Source of the DNA: VXNE01 sp965203615 | GTDB taxonomy: Bacteria > Pseudomonadota > Gammaproteobacteria > Pseudomonadales > Azotimanducaceae | DNA length: 64,000 nt | Assembly: GCA_965203615.1 (NCBI GenBank) | Contig: OZ241900.1 | Location: 434,001-498,000 of the forward strand | Direction: 5' to 3' | Shown: positions 42,598 to 52,224 of the stretch, one piece after another | Layout: each line of letters begins with the position of its first letter | How positions within the stretch are numbered: position 1 is the first letter of the stretch | The notes under the pieces: generated by a model | What the model was told of the DNA's origin: nothing | The model's input: the letters and a program-made list of their open reading frames with translations, nothing else | Databases searched by the model: none | Position numbers and translations under genes: made by a program

Positions 42598-42732
42598 CTA
42601 TTCCGGGGCGGAAACGCGATCGTCCCGCTGAAATTTCAGCCGGACGAACCTGACGTTCGGCATCGACACGTCAAGCGATCCCTCCTCGAGGGTCGCACGG
42701 TCAAGCCGTACGGCCTTGACTCGAAGGAGCAT
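42598..42732 (-). CDS. possible 44-residue protein after tilS
   Basis: ATG at 42732, six bases after the tilS stop; product MLLRVKAVRLDRATLEEGSL followed by 24 more residues. No ribosome site and no family known to me. It fills most of the nlpD-tilS convergent gap. It could be chance. Confidence 0.25.
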   Translation of the reverse strand: MLLRVKAVRLDRATLEEGSLDVSMPNVRFVRLKFQRDDRVSAPE

Positions 42733-42738
42733 ACCAAT

Positions 42739-43923
42739 TCACGATGGCGTCCACTCCGGCCACCATCCGCCCTGGACCGCGAACTCCTCCGCAACCCCAA
42801 TACCCGGGACCGCAGCCAGGCGGTCGCCGTCGAACAGCAACGGCCAGGCGTCTCTCTGCCACGGGGGTATTCGGTGTTCCTGGAAGAGCGTCTTCAGGCG
42901 CTTCGATACACCGCGTCCCGCGGGCGCGAGACGCTCGCGTCCCGCACGGTATCGCACCGTCAGTTCCCGTCCGTCGGCGACGCCCGCCTCCGCCCGCCGC
43001 CAACCGATCGTGCCATGGGGCAATGGTTCCCTCCGGCCCGCCCGGATGCGAGTGTCTTCGCTGGAACGAACTTCCCGCATCGGGAGATGCGAGACACGGT
43101 AGAGGCGGTGGTCATACCGCCGGACCGTATCGCCTCCCGGCAGCCGCACTACGGGATTGGCGTCGTCCGCGGCGTGGGCCTGGCGCACGATTTCGTCAAT
43201 GCGCCGGTCCGATACGCCGACTCGAAGCCACGCCCGCACCGTTCCTGGCGTCAGGCCAGCGATCGGCACGCTTGTTTGCGGAGCGCCAAACGGTTCCGGC
43301 ACAACTCCAGACAGGATGTCGACGGCACCGGGGAAACGCGACTCGATTCCGGGCATGATCTCGTGGCGGATGAAATTCCGGTCCCTCCCCAAATCGGTAT
43401 TGGAAGGGTCTTCCACCCATTCGAGACAGTTCGCCTTCGCATAGTCGGCAAGTTGCGAGCGGCGCAGATGCAGGAACGGCCGCGAGAGGCACCCCGCGCC
43501 CAGGGGTCGCGCAAGGGGCATGCCGACCGGCGCCCGTCCGGTGAACAGCCGCCAGAGTACGGTCTCGGCCTGGTCATTGGCATGGTGGGCCAGCAGCAGT
43601 ACTTCGGAAGGTCCCAGCGTCTCTCGCCACGCGGCATATCTCGCGCGTCTCGACCGGGCTTCCACGTTGCCCGCCTCCACCGCCACGCGAAGCACATCGA
43701 TCGGGACACCCAGCATCCCCGCCACGCGTTCGCAGTGGCGCTGCCAGGCGTCGGCTTCGCCTTGCAGGCCGTGGTTGACGTGAAGCGCTCGCAGCCGGGA
43801 AGCGGGGAAGCGCGTCACGACCGCATGCAGCAGCACGGTGGAGTCCATCCCGCCGCTGTACCCGACCGCAAAGCACCCGGCGTCGGCGATCGACGCGACC
43901 GCCCGCTCTACATCGTCAGTCAA
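42739..43923 (-). CDS. tilS: tRNA(Ile)-lysidine synthetase
   Basis: Modifies the CAU anticodon of tRNA-Ile to read AUA. 394 residues, TTG start with AGGGGCAGG upstream. The PP-loop SGGMDSTVLLHA at 20-31 and the LHVNHGLQ, LLLAHHANDQAETVLWRL and RNFIRHEIMP segments are canonical; the substrate-binding C-terminal domain ends about QEHRIPPWQRDAWPLL. It is 12 bases behind dnaE, without the accA gene that normally intervenes. Confidence 0.95.
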   Translation of the reverse strand: MTDDVERAVASIADAGCFAVGYSGGMDSTVLLHAVVTRFPASRLRALHVNHGLQGEADAWQRHCERVAGMLGVPIDVLRVAVEAGNVEARSRRARYAAWRETLGPSEVLLLAHHANDQAETVLWRLFTGRAPVGMPLARPLGAGCLSRPFLHLRRSQLADYAKANCLEWVEDPSNTDLGRDRNFIRHEIMPGIESRFPGAVDILSGVVPEPFGAPQTSVPIAGLTPGTVRAWLRVGVSDRRIDEIVRQAHAADDANPVVRLPGGDTVRRYDHRLYRVSHLPMREVRSSEDTRIRAGRREPLPHGTIGWRRAEAGVADGRELTVRYRAGRERLAPAGRGVSKRLKTLFQEHRIPPWQRDAWPLLFDGDRLAAVPGIGVAEEFAVQGGWWPEWTPS

Positions 43924-43935
43924 CCTGCCCCTGTC

Positions 43936-46900
43936 CTAACCCTGGCCCGGATACGCGAATCCGACGCGTTCCGCGCCGAACGCCGCGCCCAGTTCCTCTA
44001 TCAGGGCATTGCTCGGCACAACGCGCCACTGTTCTCCCAGGTCGACGCGGACGCGCGCCTTGTCGCAGCAATACTCCACGGCGACCGGACAACCGTCTGC
44101 CGCCTCGCCGAGACGATGCGATTGCAGCAGGTCGCGCAGACGCAGTGCAAATTCGTCGTTCGCGCCGTTGCCCTCGACGGATATTTTCAGACATTCCGCC
44201 AGCCGCACCCGGGCTTCCTCGAGGGTTTCCACCGACCGGGCACGCAGTCTCAGCGACCCGGCATAGTCGTCATACTCGACCTCCGCCTCGACGACGAGCA
44301 CGGCATCGTTGACAAGCTTGTCGCGGGCGGCGCCCAGCACCTTGTCGGACACCGTCGCCTCGATCCTGCCTGTGCGATCATCGAGCCCCACGAACGCCAT
44401 GGAATCGCCGCGCCTGCTCCTGCGCGAACGGACCGAAACCACGAGGCCGGCGACGGTCTGCGTGCCCCGTCCCTGTGCCAGCGACTCGATGGGGGTTGAT
44501 CGCAGCGTGGCTATTTCATCGAGGTAGGCGTCGATGGGGTGCCCTGTGAGATAAATGCCCAGGCTTTTCTTCTCGGCAGCCAGTCGCTCGCTCTTGCTCC
44601 AGCAGGCCGTATCCGCAGGCGCCACCGGTTCATCGGCGACGATGTCCCCGAACATGTCGCTAATGCCCATGGCGGCATCGCGGGCCCCCTGCTCGGCACG
44701 CGCCAGCGCGGTCGGCAACTCCGCCATCAGGCGCGCCCTCAGGTGATCCACCTCCTCGCCCTCAACGGCGAAACAGTCCAGCGCGCCGGCGCAGATCAAT
44801 GGTTCGATGACGTTCTTCGCATTCCGGCCCGCATCAGACCCCTGAATGCGGGAGCAGAGGTCGAACAAGTCCTTGAACGGACCACCGGACGCCCGTTGCC
44901 CGGTAATCGCCGCGACCGCGCCCGCGCCAACGCCGCGCACCGCGCCCAGACCATAGAGGATGCCGCCGCCGATCACGGAGAACCGAAACTGGCTCGTATT
45001 GATGTGTGGGGGGCGAAGCGTCAGCTCCATGCGTCGCAACTCGTTCACCAGGGCCACCATCTTGTCCGCGTCCTGCATGTCGGCCGACAGCACCGCCGCC
45101 ATGAACTCCGCCGGGTAATGGCATTTGAGCCATGCGGTCTGGTAGGTGACGATGCCGTAGGTCGTGGCATGGCCCTTCGGAAACGCGTAGCCGGAGAACT
45201 TCTCCATCTGATCGAAGATGCGCGCGGCGCGGGGCTCCGGAACACCCTGCGACAAGGCGCCCTCCATGAACTGCTCGCGCACCTTGACCATCTCTTCGGG
45301 CTTCTTCTTGCCCATCGCGGCCCGCAGCACGTCCGCTTCTCCCTGGCTGAATCCCGCCAGCACGCGGGCGGCGTACATCACCTGCTCCTGGTACAGCAGG
45401 ACGCCGTAGGTCGCCTTCAGACCGTCCTCGAGTTTGGGGTCTTCGTATTCAACCGGCTTGCGGCGGTGTTTGCGATCGATGAAGTCATCCGCCGTCCCGG
45501 ACTGCAAGGGACCCGGCCGGTATAACGCCACAAGAGGGATGACTTCGTCGATGTGGTCGGGGGCCAGGCGGCGCAGCAGTTCCTTCATGCCCTGGGACTC
45601 GAGCTGAAAGACCGCGGTCGTTTCGCCCGTGCGAAGCAGCGCATAGGTCGCTTCGTCGTCCAGCGGTATGGCGTCGATATCGAGGGCCGGAACACCCTCC
45701 TCCCGGCCGGCGTTCACCGCCTTCACCGCCCAGTCGATGATGGTCAGGGTTCGCAGTCCGAGAAAATCGAATTTCACGAGGCCTGCCCGTTCCACATCGT
45801 CCTTGTCGAACTGGGAAATCGTGCCGCCGCTGCGGTCGTCCGCATAGAGCGGCACGAACTCCGTCAGCGGCCCCGGCGCGATGACCACGCCGCCGGCGTG
45901 TTTGCCCACATTGCGGACGATGCCTTCGAGCTTGTAGGCCATGTCCACGATCTCGGCGGCATCCGCGTTCTCGTCGATGAAGCGCTGCAGTTCCTGTTCG
46001 CGCGCCACCGCCGTCGCCAGGGTCATTCCCACTTCCGCCGGAATCATTTTCGACAGCCGGTCCGCCAGCCCGTATGGCTTGCCCTGGGCCCGGGCCACGT
46101 CTCGCACGACGGCTTTTGCCGCCATCGTGCCGAAGGTGGCGATCTGGCTGACCGCGTCCGCGCCGTAGCGCTCCGCGACGTGGCGAATGACCGAGTCCCG
46201 GCCCTCCATGCAAAAGTCGATATCGATGTCCGGCATCGACAGGCGCTCGGGGTTCAGGAAGCGCTCGAAGATGAGATCGTATTCGAGCGGATCGACGTTG
46301 GTCACGTTGAGAGCGTAGGCGACCAGGGAGCCGGATCCGGACCCCCGTCCCGGACCCACCGGAACACCGTTGCGCCTGGCCCAGTTGACGAATTCCGCGA
46401 CCACCAGGAAGTAGCCCGCGAACCCCGTCTCCTCGATGATGCCGAGTTCATGATCGAGGCGCTCCGCGTATGCCCCGGCATCGACGCGCGATGCTTCCCC
46501 GGCGCGCGACCGCAGCCTGGCCTCAAGGCCCTCGGTGGCGCTGCGGCGAAGAAAATCCTCCAGCGACTCACCGCCCGACGTGGGGTAGTTCGGCGGGTGA
46601 TACGCTCCCAGATCGAGCTCCAGGTTGCACCGCTTTGCTATCTCGACGGTGTTTTCGAGCGCTTCCGGCAGGTCGTCGAACAGCTCGGCCATCTCCTCCG
46701 CGGACCGCAGGTACTGCGCCTCGCTATAGGCGCGTTCACGGCGAGGGTCGTTCAGCGTCCGGCTCTGTTGGATACAGACCCGGGTCTCGTGCGCTTCGAA
46801 CTCGTCCGGCTGGAGAAAGCACACGTCGTTGGTCGCGACCACGGGCAGCGACCGTGCGCTGCACAGATTCACCGCCGACCGCACATAGTCGTCTTCGCCG

Positions 46901-47463
46901 GCGCGTTCCGTGCGCCGGACTTCGATGTAGTAGCGGTCGCCGAACGCCGTTCTCCACTCGTCCGCCAGGCGCTCCGCCTTCGGCGCGTCGTCGGCAAGCA
47001 GCGCCCGGCCGACATCGCCCTGGCAGCCGCCCGAAAGCGCGATCAGTCCCTCGGGTGCGGACAGTATCCATTGACGGTCGAGCAGGCCGTGTTCACGCCG
47101 GCCGCGCCGGGCTGTTTCCGGCCCCGTTTCCTGCCCAACCGGCGCCTCCGTATCAACGTAGGCCCTCGATACCAGCCGCAAGAGATTGGCATAGCCCTCG
47201 TTGGACGCGGCGAGTAGTACGCAGCGATTCACGTCGCCTCCATGGCGATAGCGGAAGTCGACGCCGACGATCGGTTTGACACCGGCGGAGAGGCAGGCGT
47301 CGTAGAACTTCACCAGGCCGAACAGGGCGCATCGATCGGTCATGGCAACCGCCGGCATCGACATCTGCGCGGTCCGGTGCGCCAGATCGCCGATCCGCAC
47401 CAGGCTATCGGTGATCGAATACTCAGTGTGCACCAGGAGGTGCACGAAACCGGTCGCTGTCAC
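43936..47463 (-). CDS. dnaE: DNA polymerase III alpha subunit
   Basis: Replicative polymerase, 1175 residues, GTG start (TATGFVHLLVHTEYSITDSL) overlapping the rnhB stop by four bases; a longer open frame to 47880 lies within rnhB and is not used. PHP domain at 1-280; polymerase aspartates in LSMPDIDIDFCMEGRDSVI; helix-hairpin-helix and OB fold (TVAGLVVSVRSRRSRRGDSM) near 1000. All main motifs are intact. Confidence 0.97.
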   Translation of the reverse strand: MTATGFVHLLVHTEYSITDSLVRIGDLAHRTAQMSMPAVAMTDRCALFGLVKFYDACLSAGVKPIVGVDFRYRHGGDVNRCVLLAASNEGYANLLRLVSRAYVDTEAPVGQETGPETARRGRREHGLLDRQWILSAPEGLIALSGGCQGDVGRALLADDAPKAERLADEWRTAFGDRYYIEVRRTERAGEDDYVRSAVNLCSARSLPVVATNDVCFLQPDEFEAHETRVCIQQSRTLNDPRRERAYSEAQYLRSAEEMAELFDDLPEALENTVEIAKRCNLELDLGAYHPPNYPTSGGESLEDFLRRSATEGLEARLRSRAGEASRVDAGAYAERLDHELGIIEETGFAGYFLVVAEFVNWARRNGVPVGPGRGSGSGSLVAYALNVTNVDPLEYDLIFERFLNPERLSMPDIDIDFCMEGRDSVIRHVAERYGADAVSQIATFGTMAAKAVVRDVARAQGKPYGLADRLSKMIPAEVGMTLATAVAREQELQRFIDENADAAEIVDMAYKLEGIVRNVGKHAGGVVIAPGPLTEFVPLYADDRSGGTISQFDKDDVERAGLVKFDFLGLRTLTIIDWAVKAVNAGREEGVPALDIDAIPLDDEATYALLRTGETTAVFQLESQGMKELLRRLAPDHIDEVIPLVALYRPGPLQSGTADDFIDRKHRRKPVEYEDPKLEDGLKATYGVLLYQEQVMYAARVLAGFSQGEADVLRAAMGKKKPEEMVKVREQFMEGALSQGVPEPRAARIFDQMEKFSGYAFPKGHATTYGIVTYQTAWLKCHYPAEFMAAVLSADMQDADKMVALVNELRRMELTLRPPHINTSQFRFSVIGGGILYGLGAVRGVGAGAVAAITGQRASGGPFKDLFDLCSRIQGSDAGRNAKNVIEPLICAGALDCFAVEGEEVDHLRARLMAELPTALARAEQGARDAAMGISDMFGDIVADEPVAPADTACWSKSERLAAEKKSLGIYLTGHPIDAYLDEIATLRSTPIESLAQGRGTQTVAGLVVSVRSRRSRRGDSMAFVGLDDRTGRIEATVSDKVLGAARDKLVNDAVLVVEAEVEYDDYAGSLRLRARSVETLEEARVRLAECLKISVEGNGANDEFALRLRDLLQSHRLGEAADGCPVAVEYCCDKARVRVDLGEQWRVVPSNALIEELGAAFGAERVGFAYPGQG

Positions 47464-48092
47464 AGTAACTCCACTTGTCCTTGAGACTGCCTCGCCGCGT
47501 ACGCCTCGGATACGGGCGCGAAACTCCTCCGATGAATGTCCGAGGGACCATAGCGGCGCAAGGCCCTCAGGTGCTCTTCCGTGGCGTAGCCCTTGTGCCG
47601 CTCGAAACCGTATTCCGGATGGGCGGTCGCCAGCCTGACCATGTCGGCGTCCCGCGCGACCTTTGCAAGGATGGATGCCGCGCTGATGGCCGGCACGGTG
47701 GCGTCCCCGCCGATAATGGTCACCACCGCGCAGGGTAGCGGTGGCCTGGCGTTGCCGTCGACGAAAGCCACGTCGAGCGGGATCGAAAGCTCCGCGACCG
47801 CGCGCCGCATCGCCAACAGGGCGGCCTGCAGGATATTCAGTCGATCGATCTCCTCCACCTCCGCCCTGCCAACGCCCCAATCGAGTGCTTCGTTCCGAAT
47901 CCGTTCGGCCAGGGTGTCCCGCCGCTTCGAGGACAGTCGTTTCGAGTCGGCAAGACCCGATATGGGCCGGGAAGGGTCCAGGATGACGGCGGCCGCAAGG
48001 ACCGGACCCGCCAGCGGACCGCGTCCAGCCTCGTCGACGCCCGCCACGCGCCCGCTGTCATCCCGCAATGGTCCGAACAAATCCAAAGTCAC
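47460..48092 (-). CDS. rnhB: ribonuclease HII
   Basis: Removes ribonucleotides from DNA. 210 residues, GTG start overlapping the lpxB stop. Catalytic acidic residues: DE in VAGVDEAGRGPLAGPV, D in DVAFVDGNARP, and SAASILAKVARD. It is coupled to both neighbours by GTGA overlaps. Confidence 0.97.
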   Translation of the reverse strand: MTLDLFGPLRDDSGRVAGVDEAGRGPLAGPVLAAAVILDPSRPISGLADSKRLSSKRRDTLAERIRNEALDWGVGRAEVEEIDRLNILQAALLAMRRAVAELSIPLDVAFVDGNARPPLPCAVVTIIGGDATVPAISAASILAKVARDADMVRLATAHPEYGFERHKGYATEEHLRALRRYGPSDIHRRSFAPVSEAYAARQSQGQVELL

Positions 48093-49243
48093 GGACTGGC
48101 TACCAGGGAAAGCACTGTTTCCGCCGCGCGCTCCGATGCACTGCGCCGCAGTATCGCATGCTGGCGGTCGAACTCGTCGAAATAGCCGGGTTCCTCGCGG
48201 GCCCGCCGCATCTCGGCAAGCAACGCGAGTGCCAGAGGCTCCGGCTCGGCTGCATCCTGCAGCAGTTCCGGCACAAGGCGGCGGCCGCTGAGGATATTCG
48301 GCAAGGCAACGAACTCCGAAGACTTGAGCGCACTGACGATGCGATAGGTCAGGGGTCCCAGGCGATAGGTCACCGCCATGGGACGGCGCAGCAGCATCGC
48401 TTCCAGCGTTCCGGTGCCGGACTTCACCAGGACTCCATCCGCCGCCGTCATCGCCTCGACGGAATTCCCCGCGATCAATCGAACATCGAGGTCATCGAAT
48501 CGTTCGCGGACCATCTCGCTCAGCATGCGGTGGATCCGCGGGTCCGCACAGGGAACGACGAAGGCGCACTGCCCAAGCTCGGATCGCAGACGCGCCGCGG
48601 CTTCCAGGAGGATTTTCCCGAGCGCATCGACTTCCGACACGCGGCTGCCCGGCATCAGCGCGACCACGACGGAATCTTCGTCGAGTTTCAAACGCTCGCG
48701 GGCCTTCCTTCTGGCCGCTTGCGAACCCGACTCCGGACCGATCTCGTCGGCCAGCGGATGTCCAACGAAGACGGCGCGAACGCCGTGGTCCCGATACAGC
48801 GCGGGTTCGAAGGGGAACAGCGCCATTACGACATCCGTCGCGCGGCCTATGCGCTTCACGCGGCCCCGGCGCCACGCGTAGACGGACGGGCTCACGTAGT
48901 GCGCCGTCGGGATGCCCCGCCCTTTCGCCAACCGCTCGGCCAGCAGGTTGAAGACATTGAAATCCACGCCGACCACGACATCCACTCCGCTCCGCGAGAA
49001 GTGGCGCACCAGGTCCCGCAACAGGCGCAGCAGGTCCGGCAACCGTTTCAGCGGATCGATGAATCCGTTGACAGCGAGCCTTGAGAGCGCAGCGCGGGAT
49101 TGCAGACCTTGCGCCAGCATCTGCTCGCCGCCGATCCCCGTGAATTCAACGTTGTCGACGCGGCACTGGATCGCCCTCATCAGCCGGGCACCGAGGATGT
49201 CTCCCGATGCTTCGCCCGCGACGATGCCGACTCTCAGGGCCAA
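48089..49243 (-). CDS. lpxB: lipid-A-disaccharide synthase
   Basis: Joins two acylated glucosamines in lipid A synthesis. 384 residues with TTG start (ALRVGIVAGEASGDILGARL). Motifs: GIGGEQMLAQG, HYVSPSVYAWRRGRVKRI, FEPALYRDHGV, and VKSGTGTLEAMLLRRPM near the end. It is 37 bases after lpxA. Confidence 0.97.
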   Translation of the reverse strand: MALRVGIVAGEASGDILGARLMRAIQCRVDNVEFTGIGGEQMLAQGLQSRAALSRLAVNGFIDPLKRLPDLLRLLRDLVRHFSRSGVDVVVGVDFNVFNLLAERLAKGRGIPTAHYVSPSVYAWRRGRVKRIGRATDVVMALFPFEPALYRDHGVRAVFVGHPLADEIGPESGSQAARRKARERLKLDEDSVVVALMPGSRVSEVDALGKILLEAAARLRSELGQCAFVVPCADPRIHRMLSEMVRERFDDLDVRLIAGNSVEAMTAADGVLVKSGTGTLEAMLLRRPMAVTYRLGPLTYRIVSALKSSEFVALPNILSGRRLVPELLQDAAEPEPLALALLAEMRRAREEPGYFDEFDRQHAILRRSASERAAETVLSLVASP

Positions 49244-49280
49244 CGTCAGGCGGCCATCGGATCGAAGCTGGCGTGGCGGT

Positions 49281-50075
49281 TCAAGTCGCCTGCGAGCCGC
49301 GTCGCGGTCGAACGATGCCGTGTTCGGATGAACGTATCGCGTCCACGAACAGTTTCACCTCGGGATGACGATCCGCCTGGTCTTCAAGCGCGTCGCAGGC
49401 CTCTTTCGCCGTCAACCCGGAGCGATAGACAGTCCGGTAGGCACGATCGAGCGCGACGGACACCGCTTTCGGGACGGCGCGCCGGCGTATCCCCTCCACA
49501 TTCAGTCCCACCGCGCATGCCGGGTTGCCCTCCGCTGTCACGTATGCGGGGACATCCTTTCGAACGTATGCGAACGCCGCGATATGGGTGAACGCGCCGA
49601 CCGAGCGGAACTGCAGGACGCCCGCATAGCCGCCGATGTTGGCGTGATCGCCCACGGACACGTGTCCCGCGAGAGAAGCGTTGTTGGCCATGATGACGTG
49701 GTCGCCCACTTCGCAATCGTGGCCGATGTGCACATAGGCCATGAAGAGATTGTTGCTGCCGATGACGGTCGCGCCCCGATCCTGCAGCATGCCGCGATGG
49801 ATCGTGACGCCTTCGCGAACCACGTTGTCGTCGCCCATGGTCAGGGTTGTCGGCTCGCCGCGGTAGGCCAGGGCGGGCGTGTCCTCGCCCACGGTCGCGA
49901 ACTGGAACACCTGGTTGCGCCTGCCCAGGGTCGAGGGTCCCTTGATGATCGCGAGGGGCCCTATTCGACAGCCATCGCCGATCGTCACATCGGGTCCGAT
50001 GATCGACCAGGGCCCGATCTCCACGTCGTCACCAATTGTGGCGCTCGGATCGATGATGGCGCGGGGGTCGATCAA
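49281..50075 (-). CDS. lpxA: UDP-GlcNAc acyltransferase
   Basis: First step of lipid A synthesis. 264 residues from a TTG that overlaps the fabZ stop (TTGA), against 262 in E. coli. Left-handed beta-helix hexapeptides run from IDPRAIIDPSATIGDDVEIG; the catalytic histidine is in AYVHIGHDCEVGD; a helical C-terminus follows (AVSVALDRAYRTVYRSGL). Confidence 0.97.
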   Translation of the reverse strand: MIDPRAIIDPSATIGDDVEIGPWSIIGPDVTIGDGCRIGPLAIIKGPSTLGRRNQVFQFATVGEDTPALAYRGEPTTLTMGDDNVVREGVTIHRGMLQDRGATVIGSNNLFMAYVHIGHDCEVGDHVIMANNASLAGHVSVGDHANIGGYAGVLQFRSVGAFTHIAAFAYVRKDVPAYVTAEGNPACAVGLNVEGIRRRAVPKAVSVALDRAYRTVYRSGLTAKEACDALEDQADRHPEVKLFVDAIRSSEHGIVRPRRGSQAT

Positions 50076-50515
50076 TCTTCCGCCCTCTGTCGCGCGCAGA
50101 GTACCTCGGAAGCGCACGCGAGGTTGCCATCGACAAATGCCCTGCAATCGAACTTCATCATGAAGCGATGCTGGTTGATGATCGTCGCTTCCATGTCGAG
50201 TCGGTCGCCGGGGCCCACAGGCCGCTTGAAACGTGTCTTGTCCGCGCCGACGAGGTAGTAGAGGTAGCCCTCCGCGGGTTTCTGTCCGTGCGTCCTGAAC
50301 GCCAGAATGCCCGCAAGCTGCGCCATCGCCTCGACCATCAGGACGCCCGGCATGATGGGGTGTCCCGGAAAGTGCCCCGCGAAAAAGGACTCGTTGACCG
50401 AGACGTTCTTGAATCCCTCGATCGACCTTCCCGGTTCGATCGAGGTTACGCGATCCACCAGCAGGAACGGATACCGGTGCGGGAGATAGTCCATTATCTC
50501 GCGCGGATCCATCAT
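50072..50515 (-). CDS. fabZ: 3-hydroxyacyl-ACP dehydratase
   Basis: Hot-dog-fold dehydratase of fatty acid synthesis. 147 residues from the ATG at 50515 (MMDPREIMDYLPHRYPFLL), chosen because it overlaps the lpxD stop (ATGA); a longer frame lies in lpxD. The catalytic His and Glu are in FFAGHFPGHPIMPGVLMVEA. Confidence 0.97.
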   Translation of the reverse strand: MMDPREIMDYLPHRYPFLLVDRVTSIEPGRSIEGFKNVSVNESFFAGHFPGHPIMPGVLMVEAMAQLAGILAFRTHGQKPAEGYLYYLVGADKTRFKRPVGPGDRLDMEATIINQHRFMMKFDCRAFVDGNLACASEVLCARQRAED

Positions 50516-51579
50516 CGTATTTCGCTCTCGTTTTCCGGCTGCTGTTGCAGCGCCTTTTCCAGCCTGGCCAAGCGCTTGGCCATTCCGTCGAGTTGCGCGA
50601 AACGCAGTGCGTTTCGCTTCCACCGCCGGTTCGTATTATGCGGCACGCCGCCGGAATAGATACCCGGTTCCCTGATCGAACCCGTGACATGCGTCATCGC
50701 GCTCACGACGACGCCATCGGCGAATTCAACCGGTCCGTTCCCCGCCACCCCGACACCGCCCCCCAGAATGCAATGGCGACCGATACGGGTGCTCCCGGCC
50801 AATCCGACACAGCCGCAAAGGACCGTGTGCGCACCGATGCGGCAGTTGTGCCCGACCTGCACCTGGTTGTCGATCTTGACCCCGTCTTCGATCATCGTGT
50901 CGTCGATGGCGCCCCGGTCGACCGTCGTGCACGCCCCGATACGGACATCATCGCCGATCCTGACCCCGCCCAACTGCGCGATCATCTGCAATCGACCGGT
51001 GTCGTCGGGAGCGAACCCGAAGCCGTCCGCGCCGATGACGGCACCCGAATGGATCATGCAACGGTGGCCGATGCTCACCCCGTGACAGAGCGTGGCGTTG
51101 GGCATGACGACGGTGTCGTCGCCAATGCTCGTGCCGGCGCCCACGAAGACCCCGGCGCCAATCTCCACCCGATCGCCCAATACCGCATCCTCACTGACCA
51201 CCGCCCCCGATGCGATCGTGACCCCGTCGCCGATGTTCGCCGTCGCCGCGACCGTGGCGGATGCATGGACTCCCGGGACGGCCGCAGGCCTGTCATCGAA
51301 CATGCGTGACGCCACGGCGAAGGCGTGGTACGGACTGTCGGTCACCAGGGCATTCGTCGGACAGGCAACCAAGTCCTTCTCGCAAAGGATGACAGCCGTG
51401 GCGGTGGTGTCGGCAAGGAATCTGCCGTAGGCCGGATTCGAAAAGTGCGTCAGTTCGCCGTTTCCGGCGTTCTCGAGCGATCCCAGGCGGTCCACCGTCG
51501 CGGCGCTATCGCCGCAGACGACGGCACCGATGCGTTCGGCGACTTCCGCTAGCGTGAATTCCTTGCGCCCGGCGGCCAC
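50512..51579 (-). CDS. lpxD: UDP-3-O-acylglucosamine N-acyltransferase
   Basis: Third step of lipid A synthesis. 355 residues, GTG start. N-terminal uridine-binding domain to about residue 100, then a hexapeptide beta-helix with the catalytic histidine in KIDNQVQVGHNCRIGAHT, and a C-terminal helix (AQLDGMAKRLARLEKAL). It is nine bases after skp. Confidence 0.97.
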   Translation of the reverse strand: MAAGRKEFTLAEVAERIGAVVCGDSAATVDRLGSLENAGNGELTHFSNPAYGRFLADTTATAVILCEKDLVACPTNALVTDSPYHAFAVASRMFDDRPAAVPGVHASATVAATANIGDGVTIASGAVVSEDAVLGDRVEIGAGVFVGAGTSIGDDTVVMPNATLCHGVSIGHRCMIHSGAVIGADGFGFAPDDTGRLQMIAQLGGVRIGDDVRIGACTTVDRGAIDDTMIEDGVKIDNQVQVGHNCRIGAHTVLCGCVGLAGSTRIGRHCILGGGVGVAGNGPVEFADGVVVSAMTHVTGSIREPGIYSGGVPHNTNRRWKRNALRFAQLDGMAKRLARLEKALQQQPENESEIR

Positions 51580-51588
51580 GGACCGCTG

Positions 51589-52110
51589 TTACTGCTTCTC
51601 GTTGAGCTTTTCGGTGACCTTGCGCGTGATGTCGTGCTTGGTGTTGACGTACAGCAACCCGGCCCGGGGAATCACGACGTCGTACCCCTCGATCTCGATC
51701 AGGTCGGTCAATACCGCGTCCAGCTTCGGCCCCATCTGGCGGAAGATCTCCTGCTGGCGATCCTGCAGTTCCTTGCGGAACTTGTTCACACCGAACTCGT
51801 AGTCGAGCTGCTTGTCCTCGATGTCCTTCTGCATGCCGCGTTTCTCGGCATCGCCCAGGATCTCGGCGTCATTCTGCAACCGCTCCTGCACGGCCTGGAT
51901 ACCTTCCGCGAGCTTCTGCAACGCGTCCTGATCCTCCTTCAGGTCCTGCTCCACCTGGGCAGCCAGGGACTTGGCCTCTTCGCTGTCACCGATCGCGCGC
52001 TGCACGTCAAGCACGGCGAACTTGTATTCCGCCGCGACGCCAACGGCCGAAAAACAGAAAAACGCGAGCAACGCCGCCGAGAGCCACTTGACCACACCTA
52101 TTCTCCTCAT
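51589..52110 (-). CDS. skp: periplasmic chaperone Skp (OmpH)
   Basis: Holds unfolded outer-membrane proteins. 173 residues. A signal peptide (WLSAALLAFFCFSAVGVAA) is followed by a beta strand and two long helical arms rich in Gln, Glu and Lys, ending in the ITRKVTEKLNEKQ strand-helix. Placed between bamA and lpxD as usual. Confidence 0.95.
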   Translation of the reverse strand: MRRIGVVKWLSAALLAFFCFSAVGVAAEYKFAVLDVQRAIGDSEEAKSLAAQVEQDLKEDQDALQKLAEGIQAVQERLQNDAEILGDAEKRGMQKDIEDKQLDYEFGVNKFRKELQDRQQEIFRQMGPKLDAVLTDLIEIEGYDVVIPRAGLLYVNTKHDITRKVTEKLNEKQ

Positions 52111-52224
52111 CGTTAAACTACAGCCCCGCCGGCGACTCCTTTGACAATTCTGGCGATTGTATGTGGATGCCGTTCGATTATCACGCCCGGATTCCGGCGG
52201 TGAACCAGCCTTCCACGCACAGCG

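Noticed and set aside
47464..47880. N-terminal extension of dnaE
   Set aside because: The extra 139 codons lie inside rnhB and read as arginine/glycine-rich nonsense; the GTG at 47463 gives the canonical PHP start.
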